Shown here one piece after another: positions 13,304-21,248 of a stretch of DNA of 23,877 nt; the stretch's first letter is position 1; every line of letters begins with the position of its first letter. A program made the position numbers and the translations under genes. Below the pieces are notes generated by a model. It had not been told where the DNA came from. It did no database searches and saw only the letters and a program-made list of their open reading frames with translations. This DNA comes from Spirochaetia bacterium (GTDB lineage: Bacteria; Spirochaetota; Spirochaetia; Treponematales; Breznakiellaceae), in the NCBI GenBank assembly GCA_025997595.1, contig BNUU01000027.1, forward strand, positions 1 through 23,877. Direction: 5' to 3'.

Positions 13304-13332
13304 TTGCCAAATTCCCCCAAATGCCCTAAACT
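13304..13332 (+). promoter_or_regulatory. Promoter of the Uma2-family gene, probably leaderless
   Basis: TTGCCA (13304-13309), 17-bp spacer, TAAACT (13327-13332), followed by six bases and the ATG at 13339. There is no Shine-Dalgarno, so the transcript likely begins at the start codon. Confidence 0.5.
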
Positions 13333-13338
13333 ATAAGC

Positions 13339-13920
13339 ATGTCAGATCCATTAATCAGCGAAGAAGAAAAAACACATTATACCTACGCCGATTACCTTGC
13401 GTGGGAAACGGACAAACGGTATGAACTCATGGACGGCGTGGCCTATATGATGGCCTCACCTTCGGTAATCCATCAGCGGATCAGCAGGGAACTCACCCTC
13501 CAGTTTGGTTCTTTCCTGCGGGGAAAATCCTGCGAATTATTTGCCGCGCCTCTGGATGTGCGCCTTTTTCCCCGGGAAGACCACACCGACGATACGGTCT
13601 TACAGCCGGATCTGCTCGTGGTGTGCGATAAAACCAAGCTCTCCAAGGGTTCCTGTGACGGCGCCCCGGACCTGGTGATTGAAATCGTTTCTCCATCCAA
13701 TACCGTGCAGGAGATAGTTAAAAAATTTAACTACTATCTGGACGCCGGGGTACGGGAATATTGGGTCATCAATCCTGAGGATAAAACGGTACAGGTTCAC
13801 GTTCTGAAAGATGGCCATTTTGTATCCACCATATACAAAAATGACGACACCATTCCTGTTTCGATCCTGCCGGGATTGGGGATTGACCTCAAATCCATCT
13901 GGGAAGAAAACCCTACATGA
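13339..13920 (+). CDS. Uma2 family endonuclease (DUF820)
   Basis: Protein of 193 residues, a typical length for the family. It has YADYLAWETDKRYELMDGVAYMM (Glu29 of the YELMDG motif), PLDVRLFP, VLQPDLLVV (Asp91), DLVIEIVSPSN (Glu115) and a following lysine pair (K128-K129) before YYLDAGVREYWVINPE. These are the parts of the PD-(D/E)xK nuclease fold of DUF820/Uma2 proteins, which are numerous in cyanobacteria and spirochaetes and mostly of unknown role. Convergent with the aminopeptidase gene, with four bases between the stop codons. Confidence 0.9.
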   Translation: MSDPLISEEEKTHYTYADYLAWETDKRYELMDGVAYMMASPSVIHQRISRELTLQFGSFLRGKSCELFAAPLDVRLFPREDHTDDTVLQPDLLVVCDKTKLSKGSCDGAPDLVIEIVSPSNTVQEIVKKFNYYLDAGVREYWVINPEDKTVQVHVLKDGHFVSTIYKNDDTIPVSILPGLGIDLKSIWEENPT

Positions 13921-13924
13921 AAAT

Positions 13925-15055
13925 TTACTTTACCCCCAAGGCTCTTTCAAGCCGCGCCCTGGGATCATCGCCTTTTGCCTTCAGCGTCTTTACCGCCGCG
14001 ATGTATTTGGGAAGGTCCCGGCCGGACTTTTCGTAGAGGTCCCTGAAGAAGCTGCCCTCCGCATAGTAGAGCCGGTACAGTTCCAGGTAGGCGTTGTTCA
14101 CCGGGAGGGTCGCAAAGCCCCGGTAATTTTCACTCTGGAAACGGGTTTCGTATTCAGCTTCGAACCGTTCCTGGCTGGCCCGGATAATTTCCGCTTTTTT
14201 TTCCAGCTTTTCTTCCCGGCTCGCATCGCCCTTGTAAAGGAGATCCAGTTCGGCGATAAGATCCTGGATGTAGGCCACATATGCGGCGCTGTCGATTTCG
14301 GAATCGATCAGCCCCCGGTACTCCGCAGAATCACTGCCGAATTTTTTTTCGATGTAGAGCCGCGCGCCCTCGCTGCCCACAAATTCCGCCAGCTCCTCAT
14401 CAAACTGTGAATGCCCTTTCAGGTACACCGTGGCGTGGAGCAGCTCGTGGATGAGCAGGTCCGCCAGCCGATAGTCGGAATATTTTTTCATATAAGAGTA
14501 GAGGGGGTCCTTGAACCAGCCCAGGGTGCTAAAGGCGTCCACCTGCCGCACCCACACATCAAGGTCCTTCTTTTGCAGTTTTTCCCTTTCCTTCCGGGCA
14601 TCCTTCACATTGAAAAAGCCCTTGTAGGGCATCCTGCCCACCACCGGATACGACCACTCATGGCGGGTAAAAGAATCCTTCGCCGCAGCCGATACCACCG
14701 CTGCGAGGTAATCCCGGTCCAGCTCCACATAGCGGGTATAGTTGGCGCTCTCCGCAAGCCCCAGTTCCTCCATGGCAAAGCGGCGGATGTCACGGACCCG
14801 CTCCACAAAGCGGCGGGTTTCTTCATTGGCCGCAGCTTCTTCCGGGGGGAGCTTCGCCGGATGTTCCGCGGAAGCACCCGCAGGCGAAGTGGCCGCCAGC
14901 GATTCCAGCGGAACCGCCCGGCCCAGGTAACCCAGCATGGTGGTCCCCTGCTTCAGGGTGTAACAGCCGGAAAAAAGGGCGGAGGCGCCCAAGAGCGCCA
15001 GAACTGCGGCGAGGACCGGTAAAGCTGTGTAAAGGAGGGCCGGGGGGAGTTTCAT
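13925..15055 (-). CDS. Putative zinc aminopeptidase lipoprotein (PF10023-like)
   Basis: Protein of 376 residues: lipoprotein signal with lipobox FSGC (C31), then a helical domain containing the zinc metallopeptidase motif HELLH (203-207) in YRLADLLIHELLHATVYLKG, followed by FDEELAEFVG with a likely third ligand Glu224. Other family-like segments are GYLGRAVPLES near the N-terminus and YPVVGRMPYKGFF. This is the pattern of the predicted aminopeptidases of COG4324, found on the periplasmic side of the membrane; substrate unknown. The ATG at 15055 has no ribosome binding site, but an extended -10 ends seven bases upstream. Confidence 0.88.
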   Translation of the reverse strand: MKLPPALLYTALPVLAAVLALLGASALFSGCYTLKQGTTMLGYLGRAVPLESLAATSPAGASAEHPAKLPPEEAAANEETRRFVERVRDIRRFAMEELGLAESANYTRYVELDRDYLAAVVSAAAKDSFTRHEWSYPVVGRMPYKGFFNVKDARKEREKLQKKDLDVWVRQVDAFSTLGWFKDPLYSYMKKYSDYRLADLLIHELLHATVYLKGHSQFDEELAEFVGSEGARLYIEKKFGSDSAEYRGLIDSEIDSAAYVAYIQDLIAELDLLYKGDASREEKLEKKAEIIRASQERFEAEYETRFQSENYRGFATLPVNNAYLELYRLYYAEGSFFRDLYEKSGRDLPKYIAAVKTLKAKGDDPRARLERALGVK

Positions 15056-15062
15056 TTTGATT

Positions 15063-15071
15063 AGTATAGCA
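15063..15071 (-). promoter_or_regulatory. Extended -10 of the aminopeptidase gene, probably leaderless
   Basis: On the minus strand TGCTATACT (15071-15063) matches an extended -10 (TGnTATAAT), without a clear -35, seven bases before the ATG. It lies right at the edge of the truncated gene that starts near 15101 on the other strand. Confidence 0.5.
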
Positions 15072-15100
15072 GGTTAGGCGGGGGGAGGGCTATATGTGTA

Positions 15101-16411
15101 TCACTGTCAAATCCGGAAAAACTAGTCCAGGATTTTTGGAACACCATCAATAATCAAAAGAAAATCAATGTTAACATTTTACACGAAAACAATGTACAAA
15201 TTGTTGAAGAAGACGGAAACCGCATCATCGTAATAGAAGTGCCCAGGGCAAACCGCCATGATAAACCGGTCTTTACCGGGGATAATCCCTTTACGGGGGC
15301 CTACCGCCGCAATGGGGAAGGGGATTACTACTGCACAAAAAATGAAGTGCTGAACATGCTGCGGGATCAAACGGATATACCCCAGGATCTGCGGATCATT
15401 GAACCCAGCGGCCTTGATGCGTTTGATTATGACAGCATAAAACGCTACCGCATCCGCATGTCGAACCTGCGTCCCAATCATGTATGGGAAAGCCTGGAAA
15501 ACACCGATTTTCTGCAGCGCATCGGCGCTATCAGCCGGGGCGGGGATCAAAAATTTTACCCCACCGCGGCAGGACTTTTGATGTTTGGATTTGAGCATGA
15601 AATTGTCCGGGAATTCCCCGATTATTTTCTGGATTATCAGGAGCGATACGATAATTCCACCCGGTGGACAGACCGGGTTACTTCCAATGCCGGGGACTGG
15701 AGCGGGAACATCCACGACTTCTATTTTCTTGTTTACAATAAAATTCAGCAGAATATAAAATTACCCTTTGCGCTTAAAAACGGCGGCGACCGCATTGATG
15801 ACAGCCCGGTACATGAAGCCCTGCGGGAAGCATTGGCCAACGCGCTTATCCATGCGGATTACCATGATCGCCGGGGTATTGTTATTGTTAAAGAAAAGCA
15901 CATCATCACCTTTTCCAATCCCGGCAATATGCGTATCGGTATTGAAGAAGCAATGTTTGGCGGGGTCTCCGACCCGCGGAACACCGCGCTGATAAAGATG
16001 TTTTCCCTCATAGGCGCCGGTGAGCGGGCCGGGAGCGGGCTGCCCAATATTATTTCTGTGTGGAAAAAACAAAAATGGGCCGGCCCAAAAATCAGGGAAG
16101 AATTTAACCCCGACCGGACCATTTTATCACTTGAAATAGAAACCCTTGCCGTCCCTAAAAAACAAGCGGTAAAAACAAGCGATAAAAAACAAGCGATAAA
16201 AACAAGCGATAAAAACGCCCGCATAGCGGAGGCACAGGAAAAAATGATTGCCGATTTTCTTGCGGACAATCACTATATCAAATCGGCCCAGGCCGAAGAA
16301 CTGCTCAGGATCAGTCCCGCACGGGCGCGGGCAATTTTAGCGGAACTGGTAAAGAAGGGGATCCTTACCGCAGAGGGCGGCAACCGTAACCGGATGTATA
16401 GGCTGAAATAA
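15101..16411 (+). pseudogene. 5'-truncated AlbA-type ATP-binding protein gene
   Basis: Recognisable coding sequence starts about 15101 (SNPEKLVQDFWNTINN in frame, then VQIVEEDGNRIIVIEVPRAN), but no ATG, GTG or TTG occurs in this frame before a GTG at 15239, and a stop lies at 15062. The missing part is most of the N-terminal AlbA_2 domain. What follows is intact: RNGEGDYYCTKNEV, the GHKL-like ATPase part with EALREALANALIHADYHD, ITFSNPGNM and GAGERAGSGLPNI, then a linker of repeats and a C-terminal winged helix (AEELLRISPARARAILAELVKKG). Such proteins are thought to be transcriptional regulators or helicase-like factors. From the GTG a 390-residue shortened protein could still be made, so a residual function cannot be excluded. 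Confidence 0.75.
16160..16213 (+). repeat. Tandem 27-bp repeat in the linker of the AlbA-type gene
   Basis: Two in-frame 27-bp units encode KQAVKTSDK and KQAIKTSDK (with an extra K each); each unit contains two ACAAGCGdTAAAA half-units. The length keeps the frame, so copy number could vary without breaking the protein. Confidence 0.8.
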
Positions 16412-16438
16412 GATGGCGGGGGATAATTTCTCTATACA

Positions 16439-16618
16439 TCATTTATTCAATTTGGATCGTATTGAAATTAAGACCTCTTTCATGGGCATAGTTTTATGTT
16501 GTTCAACCTACTTTAAGCCATCGTTAAGCGATGAATAAAAATCAGGTTTTCTGGTTGTTAATTCATAAGTTTCATAGTAATTATTTCGCAAATCAGCACT
16601 TGGTTTAATTGTGGGCAT
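16439..16618 (-). pseudogene. Broken Phd/YefM-type antitoxin gene
   Basis: The minus strand starts at an ATG (16618) with GGAGGAATGT before it: MPTIKPSADLRNNY, the typical start of Phd/YefM antitoxins. It then jumps directly to YETYELTTRKPDFYSSLNDG, which corresponds to the end part of such proteins (usually SIETYE..), so about 25-30 residues appear deleted. A TAG follows at 16510-16508, and in the same frame the expected C-terminal tail goes on as VEQHKTMPMKEVLISIRSKL until TGA at 16441-16439. No toxin gene follows. The family match is from memory of the motif and not from a search. Confidence 0.65.
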
Positions 16619-16624
16619 ACATTC

Positions 16625-16691
16625 CTCCGGAAAACGGTATATCGTAATTTTTGTATACTTGCCAACTAAGGGGGGAGCAAATTTTCCGGAG
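16625..16691. repeat. 10-bp inverted repeat around the antitoxin promoter region
   Basis: CTCCGGAAAA (16625-16634) and TTTTCCGGAG (16682-16691) are exact reverse complements. They flank a likely minus-strand promoter (TTGGCA, 18 bp, TATACC) and one arm overlaps the ribosome binding site of the broken antitoxin gene, as expected for an autoregulatory site. A run of eight C lies at 16730-16737; the rest up to 16769 shows nothing I can identify. Confidence 0.45.
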
Positions 16692-16769
16692 TGACAACAT
16701 GTTTTGGCTGTGTTGGAGTGCAATGGGCGCCCCCCCCTCATCGTTCCAGCATCCTCGGGGCCAATTACA

Positions 16770-19514
16770 CTATTGCATTATAAGTACCACTGCATTTAAA
16801 AACTGCCTAAAGACATCTGGTGCAAGTATGCAACACGCTATTATCCCAATACTAATAATCGATAGTAAGGCAAACCAGAACCAGAATGATGCATCGGGTC
16901 GTTCAATAAATTGAGTAATAAACCAGTTTGGTGTTCCTTTTCTTGATTTCTCTGAATTTATATAGATATAAATTATTGATAAACCGACACAAATTATATC
17001 AATAAAAATTATACTAAAATTACCCCATGCCTCAAAATTTTGGAAACTTTTTTTAAAAACAAAAAACCATAAAATACTAATAAGTAACAAAACAATATAT
17101 AGAACAATTCTCTTAACGGTTAGTATTTTTGATTTTTCATTGGGGATCTCAGAATATTTTTCATTCTCTGACAATGGATTTTTATTGGAAACCCTATGGT
17201 GTTTCGCATAAATAAATATCATGACAAATGAAAAAAGAATTGCAACAACTATAAAACCAAGCAGTATCATTACAGTATCAGAAGACACTTTCAATTGTTG
17301 TTTTACCGTATCGTTATCGCTATTTGATTGTTGTAAATCCTGTTGTAATTGATTAACTTGTCCCTGAAGGGACCTCTTTTCTTGCTCTAACTCCCTTTCC
17401 CTGCGGCTTTGATTGGAAAAATCCATGGAGGGGAATTGGTTGCTTACTTTATATTGTTCAAAGTTACTGTCAATATATTTATAGTTGTATTTAAGACCTG
17501 AAAATTTAGCAGGTAAATTAATAGGTAATTTTCTTAGTGTGTCATCTAAATTATCTTTTCCCTGTAATATTTCGAAATCTATTTGATATGATGCCTCATG
17601 AGTGGACAAACAACCAATAATTGTGCAATTTTCTAAAATTACACTGCAATCAAAAAGTCTTTGCCCTTCGGGTTTATGATAATTCCAATAGAATACAGTA
17701 GGCGTGTTATGGAGTAAAATTACTAATTTGTTTTTACATAATTCATCGTTCTTGTGATATGCATCCTCCAGCAATTTTAATAAATTTATTTTGTAATCCA
17801 AAGTAAAATATATTCTTTCAGAGCTTTTCAGTGCATTGGTCAATTCTCTTTGCACAGTATCAAAATTAGAGCTTGTACGGTTCTGGGAAATATCATGAAA
17901 TTGAGCATTGGGAAAACGGTTTGTTATAGATTTTACTATATTTGCATATTCATTATTGGCAAAAGCGCTTTGGTCGATAAAAAAGGCCATTTTTGTCAAC
18001 GGATCAACTTCACGTAAATTCCAAGGTGCTTTTTCCTGGAATTTGATATAAGCAGATCTCAAAACTTCATTAATAATGTTACTTGTCGTTTTTTGTTCTT
18101 CTTCCAGCCCTTCAACTGTGGCTATTCCTTTTTCCCGTTTTATCAAAATCTCCCTATAATCATCAGATGTATTTGAGTATATATACCAGTCTTTAACGCT
18201 TCCTGATAAAAAATCCTGAATGCTTTGCTCTCGCGATTTAGCAATTTGTGCTTTCAAAAGAAGCACTCGATATAATGATTCATGAAAACGAGGTTCCGCA
18301 CTGGGTGTATTTTTTATATATTCAATAAAATCATGAATTATTTTTGATAAATCTTCTATGCTGAATTTATAAGTTTGTAATTGACTTCCCAAAACAGAAA
18401 ATAGAAATATATCATGACCAGCATTAAAGGCATTTGACACAACTGTTCCCCATGAAATATCACTACTTTCTGTATTACCTTTCATATATTCTCTTATTGA
18501 AAACATATCAGCCAAATCATCTGTAATAGATATTTTTTCATTAAAATCGAGGCCTTTTAGAATGTTACCATTAATATCTGTCTCCTCGTTTCGGAATAAA
18601 TCGTTAACTATTTTTGGAGAAAAAGTTACTTCTTTTGTATCCTGAAGCCAGTTTATATTAATATGGGATGTCATAACTCCATCCAAATTAATTGATAAAT
18701 TACGATATGGTATGAGTGCTTCGCTCATATCCTTTACAGTTATGTCAGCGAGTGGCATACTGCTTGTGGTAACACTCTCATTTACATTGTTGTAACCAGG
18801 AAAATGCTTTGCTATTGTAAATATGTTCTGTTGTTTTACACCAGCTAAATAATATGATGCAATGCTTGACACTAAATCAGGTCCACCCGCAAACGTTCTG
18901 TTTTGTATTGTTTTGTTAAAAAACTTCATATCACTATCTGCAGCACCTTCATCAATATCAAAAACTGGCCCCATCAAAACATGCACACCAATTTCCCGTA
19001 ATTGCATTCCAACCATTGCGCCAACATCCCTTGCCAATTCAGGATTCCCTGAGCAGCTTATTGTTAATGCTTCGGGTGGTTGCGACAAAATTGAACCTAT
19101 AGAAGAAAATTCCCTGCCGCCTTCAAAGTTTGCTGCAAACCCTACTGGTATTTTCACGCTGGATTTCATAGACAAATCTTGTATATGATTATAAAAGGTA
19201 GCAATAGAAGCACGGATTGTTGCCTCGGGAACTCCTTTCTGCCAGTAATAATTATTTCTATTTACAAAAACCCAACCAATTTTTAATTCATCTATAAGTT
19301 TTTCAGTTACGCTATCATTTACATAAAGATTAATATCAGTAGGGATTCCTACCATAAATAGCTGCCCTGCATAATTTTCAACAGAAGCGGCATTGCAAAA
19401 ATCCTTCACCAATTTTTTTTCTTCTTCTGTTAATTTAGATGCAGATGTCTGGGCATATAATGAAGTCCCTGTTAGAAAAAAGGATGTTAACAATAATAAA
19501 ATAAATTTTCTCAT
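16770..19514 (-). CDS. Glycoside hydrolase family 3-like protein with coiled coil and membrane tail
   Basis: Protein of 914 residues. Signal peptide MRKFILLLLTSFFLTGTSLY (cleavage near YA-Q, residue 21-22). Residues ~45-375 follow the GH3 barrel of NagZ-like beta-N-acetylhexosaminidases: AGQLFMVGIP, GPVFDIDEG, IAKHFPGYNNVNESVTTSSM, DGVMTSHI and ITDDLADM with a likely nucleophile Asp332. The usual D-S-H of the catalytic loop reads E-S-V. A long region without recognised domain (~380-690) follows, then a coiled coil (RRERELEQEKRSLQGQ onward), a membrane helix (MILLGFIVVAILFSFVMIFI) and three more near the C-terminus. The gene is far more AT-rich than its neighbours, suggesting acquisition. ATG at 19514 with GGGAG upstream; a longer frame starts at 19544. 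Confidence 0.8.
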   Translation of the reverse strand: MRKFILLLLTSFFLTGTSLYAQTSASKLTEEEKKLVKDFCNAASVENYAGQLFMVGIPTDINLYVNDSVTEKLIDELKIGWVFVNRNNYYWQKGVPEATIRASIATFYNHIQDLSMKSSVKIPVGFAANFEGGREFSSIGSILSQPPEALTISCSGNPELARDVGAMVGMQLREIGVHVLMGPVFDIDEGAADSDMKFFNKTIQNRTFAGGPDLVSSIASYYLAGVKQQNIFTIAKHFPGYNNVNESVTTSSMPLADITVKDMSEALIPYRNLSINLDGVMTSHININWLQDTKEVTFSPKIVNDLFRNEETDINGNILKGLDFNEKISITDDLADMFSIREYMKGNTESSDISWGTVVSNAFNAGHDIFLFSVLGSQLQTYKFSIEDLSKIIHDFIEYIKNTPSAEPRFHESLYRVLLLKAQIAKSREQSIQDFLSGSVKDWYIYSNTSDDYREILIKREKGIATVEGLEEEQKTTSNIINEVLRSAYIKFQEKAPWNLREVDPLTKMAFFIDQSAFANNEYANIVKSITNRFPNAQFHDISQNRTSSNFDTVQRELTNALKSSERIYFTLDYKINLLKLLEDAYHKNDELCKNKLVILLHNTPTVFYWNYHKPEGQRLFDCSVILENCTIIGCLSTHEASYQIDFEILQGKDNLDDTLRKLPINLPAKFSGLKYNYKYIDSNFEQYKVSNQFPSMDFSNQSRRERELEQEKRSLQGQVNQLQQDLQQSNSDNDTVKQQLKVSSDTVMILLGFIVVAILFSFVMIFIYAKHHRVSNKNPLSENEKYSEIPNEKSKILTVKRIVLYIVLLLISILWFFVFKKSFQNFEAWGNFSIIFIDIICVGLSIIYIYINSEKSRKGTPNWFITQFIERPDASFWFWFALLSIISIGIIACCILAPDVFRQFLNAVVLIMQ

Positions 19515-19574
19515 CCTTTCTCCCTCTATGTGCGGTATAAGCATCGCATAATCTTCTATTCAATTTTGCAACAG

Positions 19575-19604
19575 ATTATGATATAAATGAAGATTTTTTG
19601 TCAA
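19575..19604 (-). promoter_or_regulatory. Promoter of the GH3-like gene
   Basis: On the minus strand a perfect TTGACA (19604-19599), 18-bp spacer and CATAAT (19580-19575, 5 of 6). Leader about 55 nt. It lies directly after the stop of the zinc-ribbon gene, so the GH3-like gene is an independent unit. Confidence 0.65.
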
Positions 19605-19612
19605 TACTCCCC

Positions 19613-20131
19613 TCATCTCATCGCATGCAAGCCCCTGCACCGGTTGCAGCCGATGACGTGTACATGCGCCCGCCCCGGCCGCTCAAAGATCCGCGATATA
19701 AGGTATTCATCGTCCTTGAGGGTGACGCCGCAGACCGGGCAGCGCCGGGGGCGCTTGCCTTCAATACAATAGACGCAGCCCCGGATGTGCATCAGCCGGT
19801 CCTTGCCGTTGAGTGAAGGAAAGGCCGATGACTTGACCAGTTCCCCTTGGGGAAGTTTGGCGGAACAGACCGGGCAGACCTGGGGATCCCCGGCGACACC
19901 TTCTTCAATAGATGCCCCTGCCGTCTGTTCCCGCCTTCGCCCGGGCCGGTGCTTCCCGGCAGGTATGCCATGGTTTCTGCGGCCGCCGTCCCGGCCCTTA
20001 CTCCCGCCCCGGTCCCCACCGCACCCGGCCCCGGCTTCGCCGTGTCCGCTCCCGAAAAAAAGCATATACCCAATCCGGAGCAACAGGATACCGATAACGA
20101 CCAATATCAATATATGAACAAAAGAATCCAT
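19613..20131 (-). CDS. Membrane-anchored protein with two zinc ribbons
   Basis: Protein of 172 residues: an N-terminal membrane helix (FVHILILVVIGILLLRIGYMLFF), a Gly/Arg-rich low-complexity linker (about residues 28-75), then two copies of one cysteine pattern: CPVCSAKLPQG ... HIRGCVYC and CPVCGVTLKDDE ... HVIGCNRC, each with two CxxC knuckles some 33 residues apart and a His before the second. Each likely binds one zinc ion. I do not recognise a named family and no function can be given. The gene is divergent from rsmI with 54 bases between the start codons. Confidence 0.75.
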   Translation of the reverse strand: MDSFVHILILVVIGILLLRIGYMLFFGSGHGEAGAGCGGDRGGSKGRDGGRRNHGIPAGKHRPGRRREQTAGASIEEGVAGDPQVCPVCSAKLPQGELVKSSAFPSLNGKDRLMHIRGCVYCIEGKRPRRCPVCGVTLKDDEYLISRIFERPGRAHVHVIGCNRCRGLHAMR

Positions 20132-20173
20132 TTACCTGCGCCCCGCCTGCTAGCCGATTATACACCCCGTGGC

Positions 20174-20179
20174 TATACT
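20174..20179 (+). promoter_or_regulatory. -10 box of rsmI, probably leaderless
   Basis: TATACT ends six bases before the GTG start of rsmI. A GAGGGG directly abuts the GTG and is too close to serve as a normal ribosome binding site. No good -35 is seen. Confidence 0.4.
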
Positions 20180-20185
20180 TGAGGG

Positions 20186-20866
20186 GTGGCAACCCTGTAT
20201 ATTATCGGCACACCTATCGGGAATTTGGGGGACATCAGCTTCCGGGCGGCGGAGATACTTAAAACCGTGGATGTGGTGGCCTGTGAGGATACCCGGCGGA
20301 CCCTCAAGCTCCTGAGCCACCTGGGGATCAGTGTGCGGATGATCTCCTGCCGGTCCCAGAACGAGGGGTTTGCGGCGGAAAAGGTGATTGCCGAACTCGA
20401 CGGGGGCAAAAATGCCGCCTTTGCCAGCGATGCGGGGACCCCGGCGGTGAGCGATCCCGGCGCGGTGCTGGTCAGGCTGGCGGCGGAGGCGGGGCACGAA
20501 GTTATCCCCATCCCCGGCCCCTCGGCCTTTGCCTCCCTGGTCAGCGTGGCCGGGGGGATGGACAAAACCGTCATTTTTGAGGGATTTCTGTCCCCAAAGG
20601 CCGGGCGGCGGCGGTCCCGGCTCAGGGAACTGCTGGAAACCGAATCGGCCTTTGTTTTGTACGAATCTCCCTTCAGGATACTCAAGCTTTTCGGGGATCT
20701 GGCCGAATTTGATTGTGAGCGTTATGTTTGTGTGGGCCGGGAAATGACTAAGGTCCACGAAGAGTACTTGCGGGGAACCGCCGGAGAGATTTATGCGCAA
20801 TTGGGTGAAAAAAACAGGCAAATGGGCGAATTTTCCGTCTATGTATCTGGAAAGAAATCCAATTAG
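20186..20866 (+). CDS. rsmI: 16S rRNA (cytidine(1402)-2'-O)-methyltransferase RsmI
   Basis: Protein of 226 residues with the tetrapyrrole methylase fold of RsmI: LYIIGTPIGNLGDISFRA at the start, CEDTRRTLKLLSHL, FASDAGTPAVSDPG (S-adenosylmethionine site), PIPGPSAF and FEGFLSPKAGRRRSRLREL. It 2'-O-methylates C1402 of 16S rRNA in the decoding centre. It is shorter than the ~286-residue Escherichia coli enzyme and lacks the C-terminal helix-turn-helix part, which is common in other phyla. Start GTG at 20186 fits the family N-terminus. The flgM promoter follows four bases after its stop codon. Confidence 0.95.
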   Translation: MATLYIIGTPIGNLGDISFRAAEILKTVDVVACEDTRRTLKLLSHLGISVRMISCRSQNEGFAAEKVIAELDGGKNAAFASDAGTPAVSDPGAVLVRLAAEAGHEVIPIPGPSAFASLVSVAGGMDKTVIFEGFLSPKAGRRRSRLRELLETESAFVLYESPFRILKLFGDLAEFDCERYVCVGREMTKVHEEYLRGTAGEIYAQLGEKNRQMGEFSVYVSGKKSN

Positions 20867-20870
20867 AGTG

Positions 20871-20897
20871 TAAACTATTAGCAGATTGTGCCGATAA
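20871..20897 (+). promoter_or_regulatory. Sigma-28 promoter of flgM
   Basis: TAAACTAT, 11-nt spacer, GCCGATAA: the -10 is a perfect FliA consensus and the spacing is exact. Transcription should begin near 20904, right before AGAGGG, the ribosome binding site. Confidence 0.9.
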
Positions 20898-20918
20898 TAG
20901 GTATAGAGGGATATGAGT

Positions 20919-21206
20919 ATGACAATTGAAAGGGTAGGTTTTACAGATCCGATTCAGCCCGGCAAAAGGCCCGGGAAGAGTGAGCCCGTAAGCCAGCGCG
21001 CAAAATCCGACTCCATAAATGTCTCGACAGAAGCCGTCGAGAAGGGCGAACTGTACCGTGCCATAGAAATGGTCAAAGCCGCCGCTCCCGATGTACGGGC
21101 CGACCGGATCGCCGAACTCAGGGCAAAAATCAACGATCCCTCATACATCAATGAACGTATCATCAACGCCACGGCGGATAAAATCATGGAATCCTTCGGC
21201 CTCTAG
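20919..21206 (+). CDS. flgM: Anti-sigma-28 factor FlgM
   Basis: Protein of 95 residues, normal for FlgM. The N-terminal part is unstructured (TDPIQPGKRPGKSEPVSQRA), followed by DSINVSTEAVEKGELYRAIEMV and the sigma-binding C-terminus with APDVRADRIAELRAKINDPS and ADKIMESFGL. FlgM binds the flagellar sigma factor FliA and keeps late flagellar genes off. I prefer the ATG at 20919 (eight bases after GAGGG) over the ATG at 20913, which is only two codons earlier. Its own sigma-28 promoter gives negative feedback on the system that also drives both flaB genes of this window. Confidence 0.92.
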   Translation: MTIERVGFTDPIQPGKRPGKSEPVSQRAKSDSINVSTEAVEKGELYRAIEMVKAAAPDVRADRIAELRAKINDPSYINERIINATADKIMESFGL

Positions 21207-21215
21207 GTCCTTTGG

Positions 21216-21237
21216 GCTCCGGACATTGATCCGGAGC
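21216..21237 (+). repeat. 8-bp hairpin after flgM
   Basis: GCTCCGGA and TCCGGAGC around a six-base loop, nine bases after the flgM stop codon, without a T tract. It precedes the terminator and may stabilise the short flgM mRNA. Confidence 0.6.
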
Positions 21238-21248
21238 GGATAAATCAC

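Noticed and set aside
16160..16213. Tandem repeat as a CRISPR array
   Set aside because: Units are contiguous without spacers and are in frame inside a coding region.
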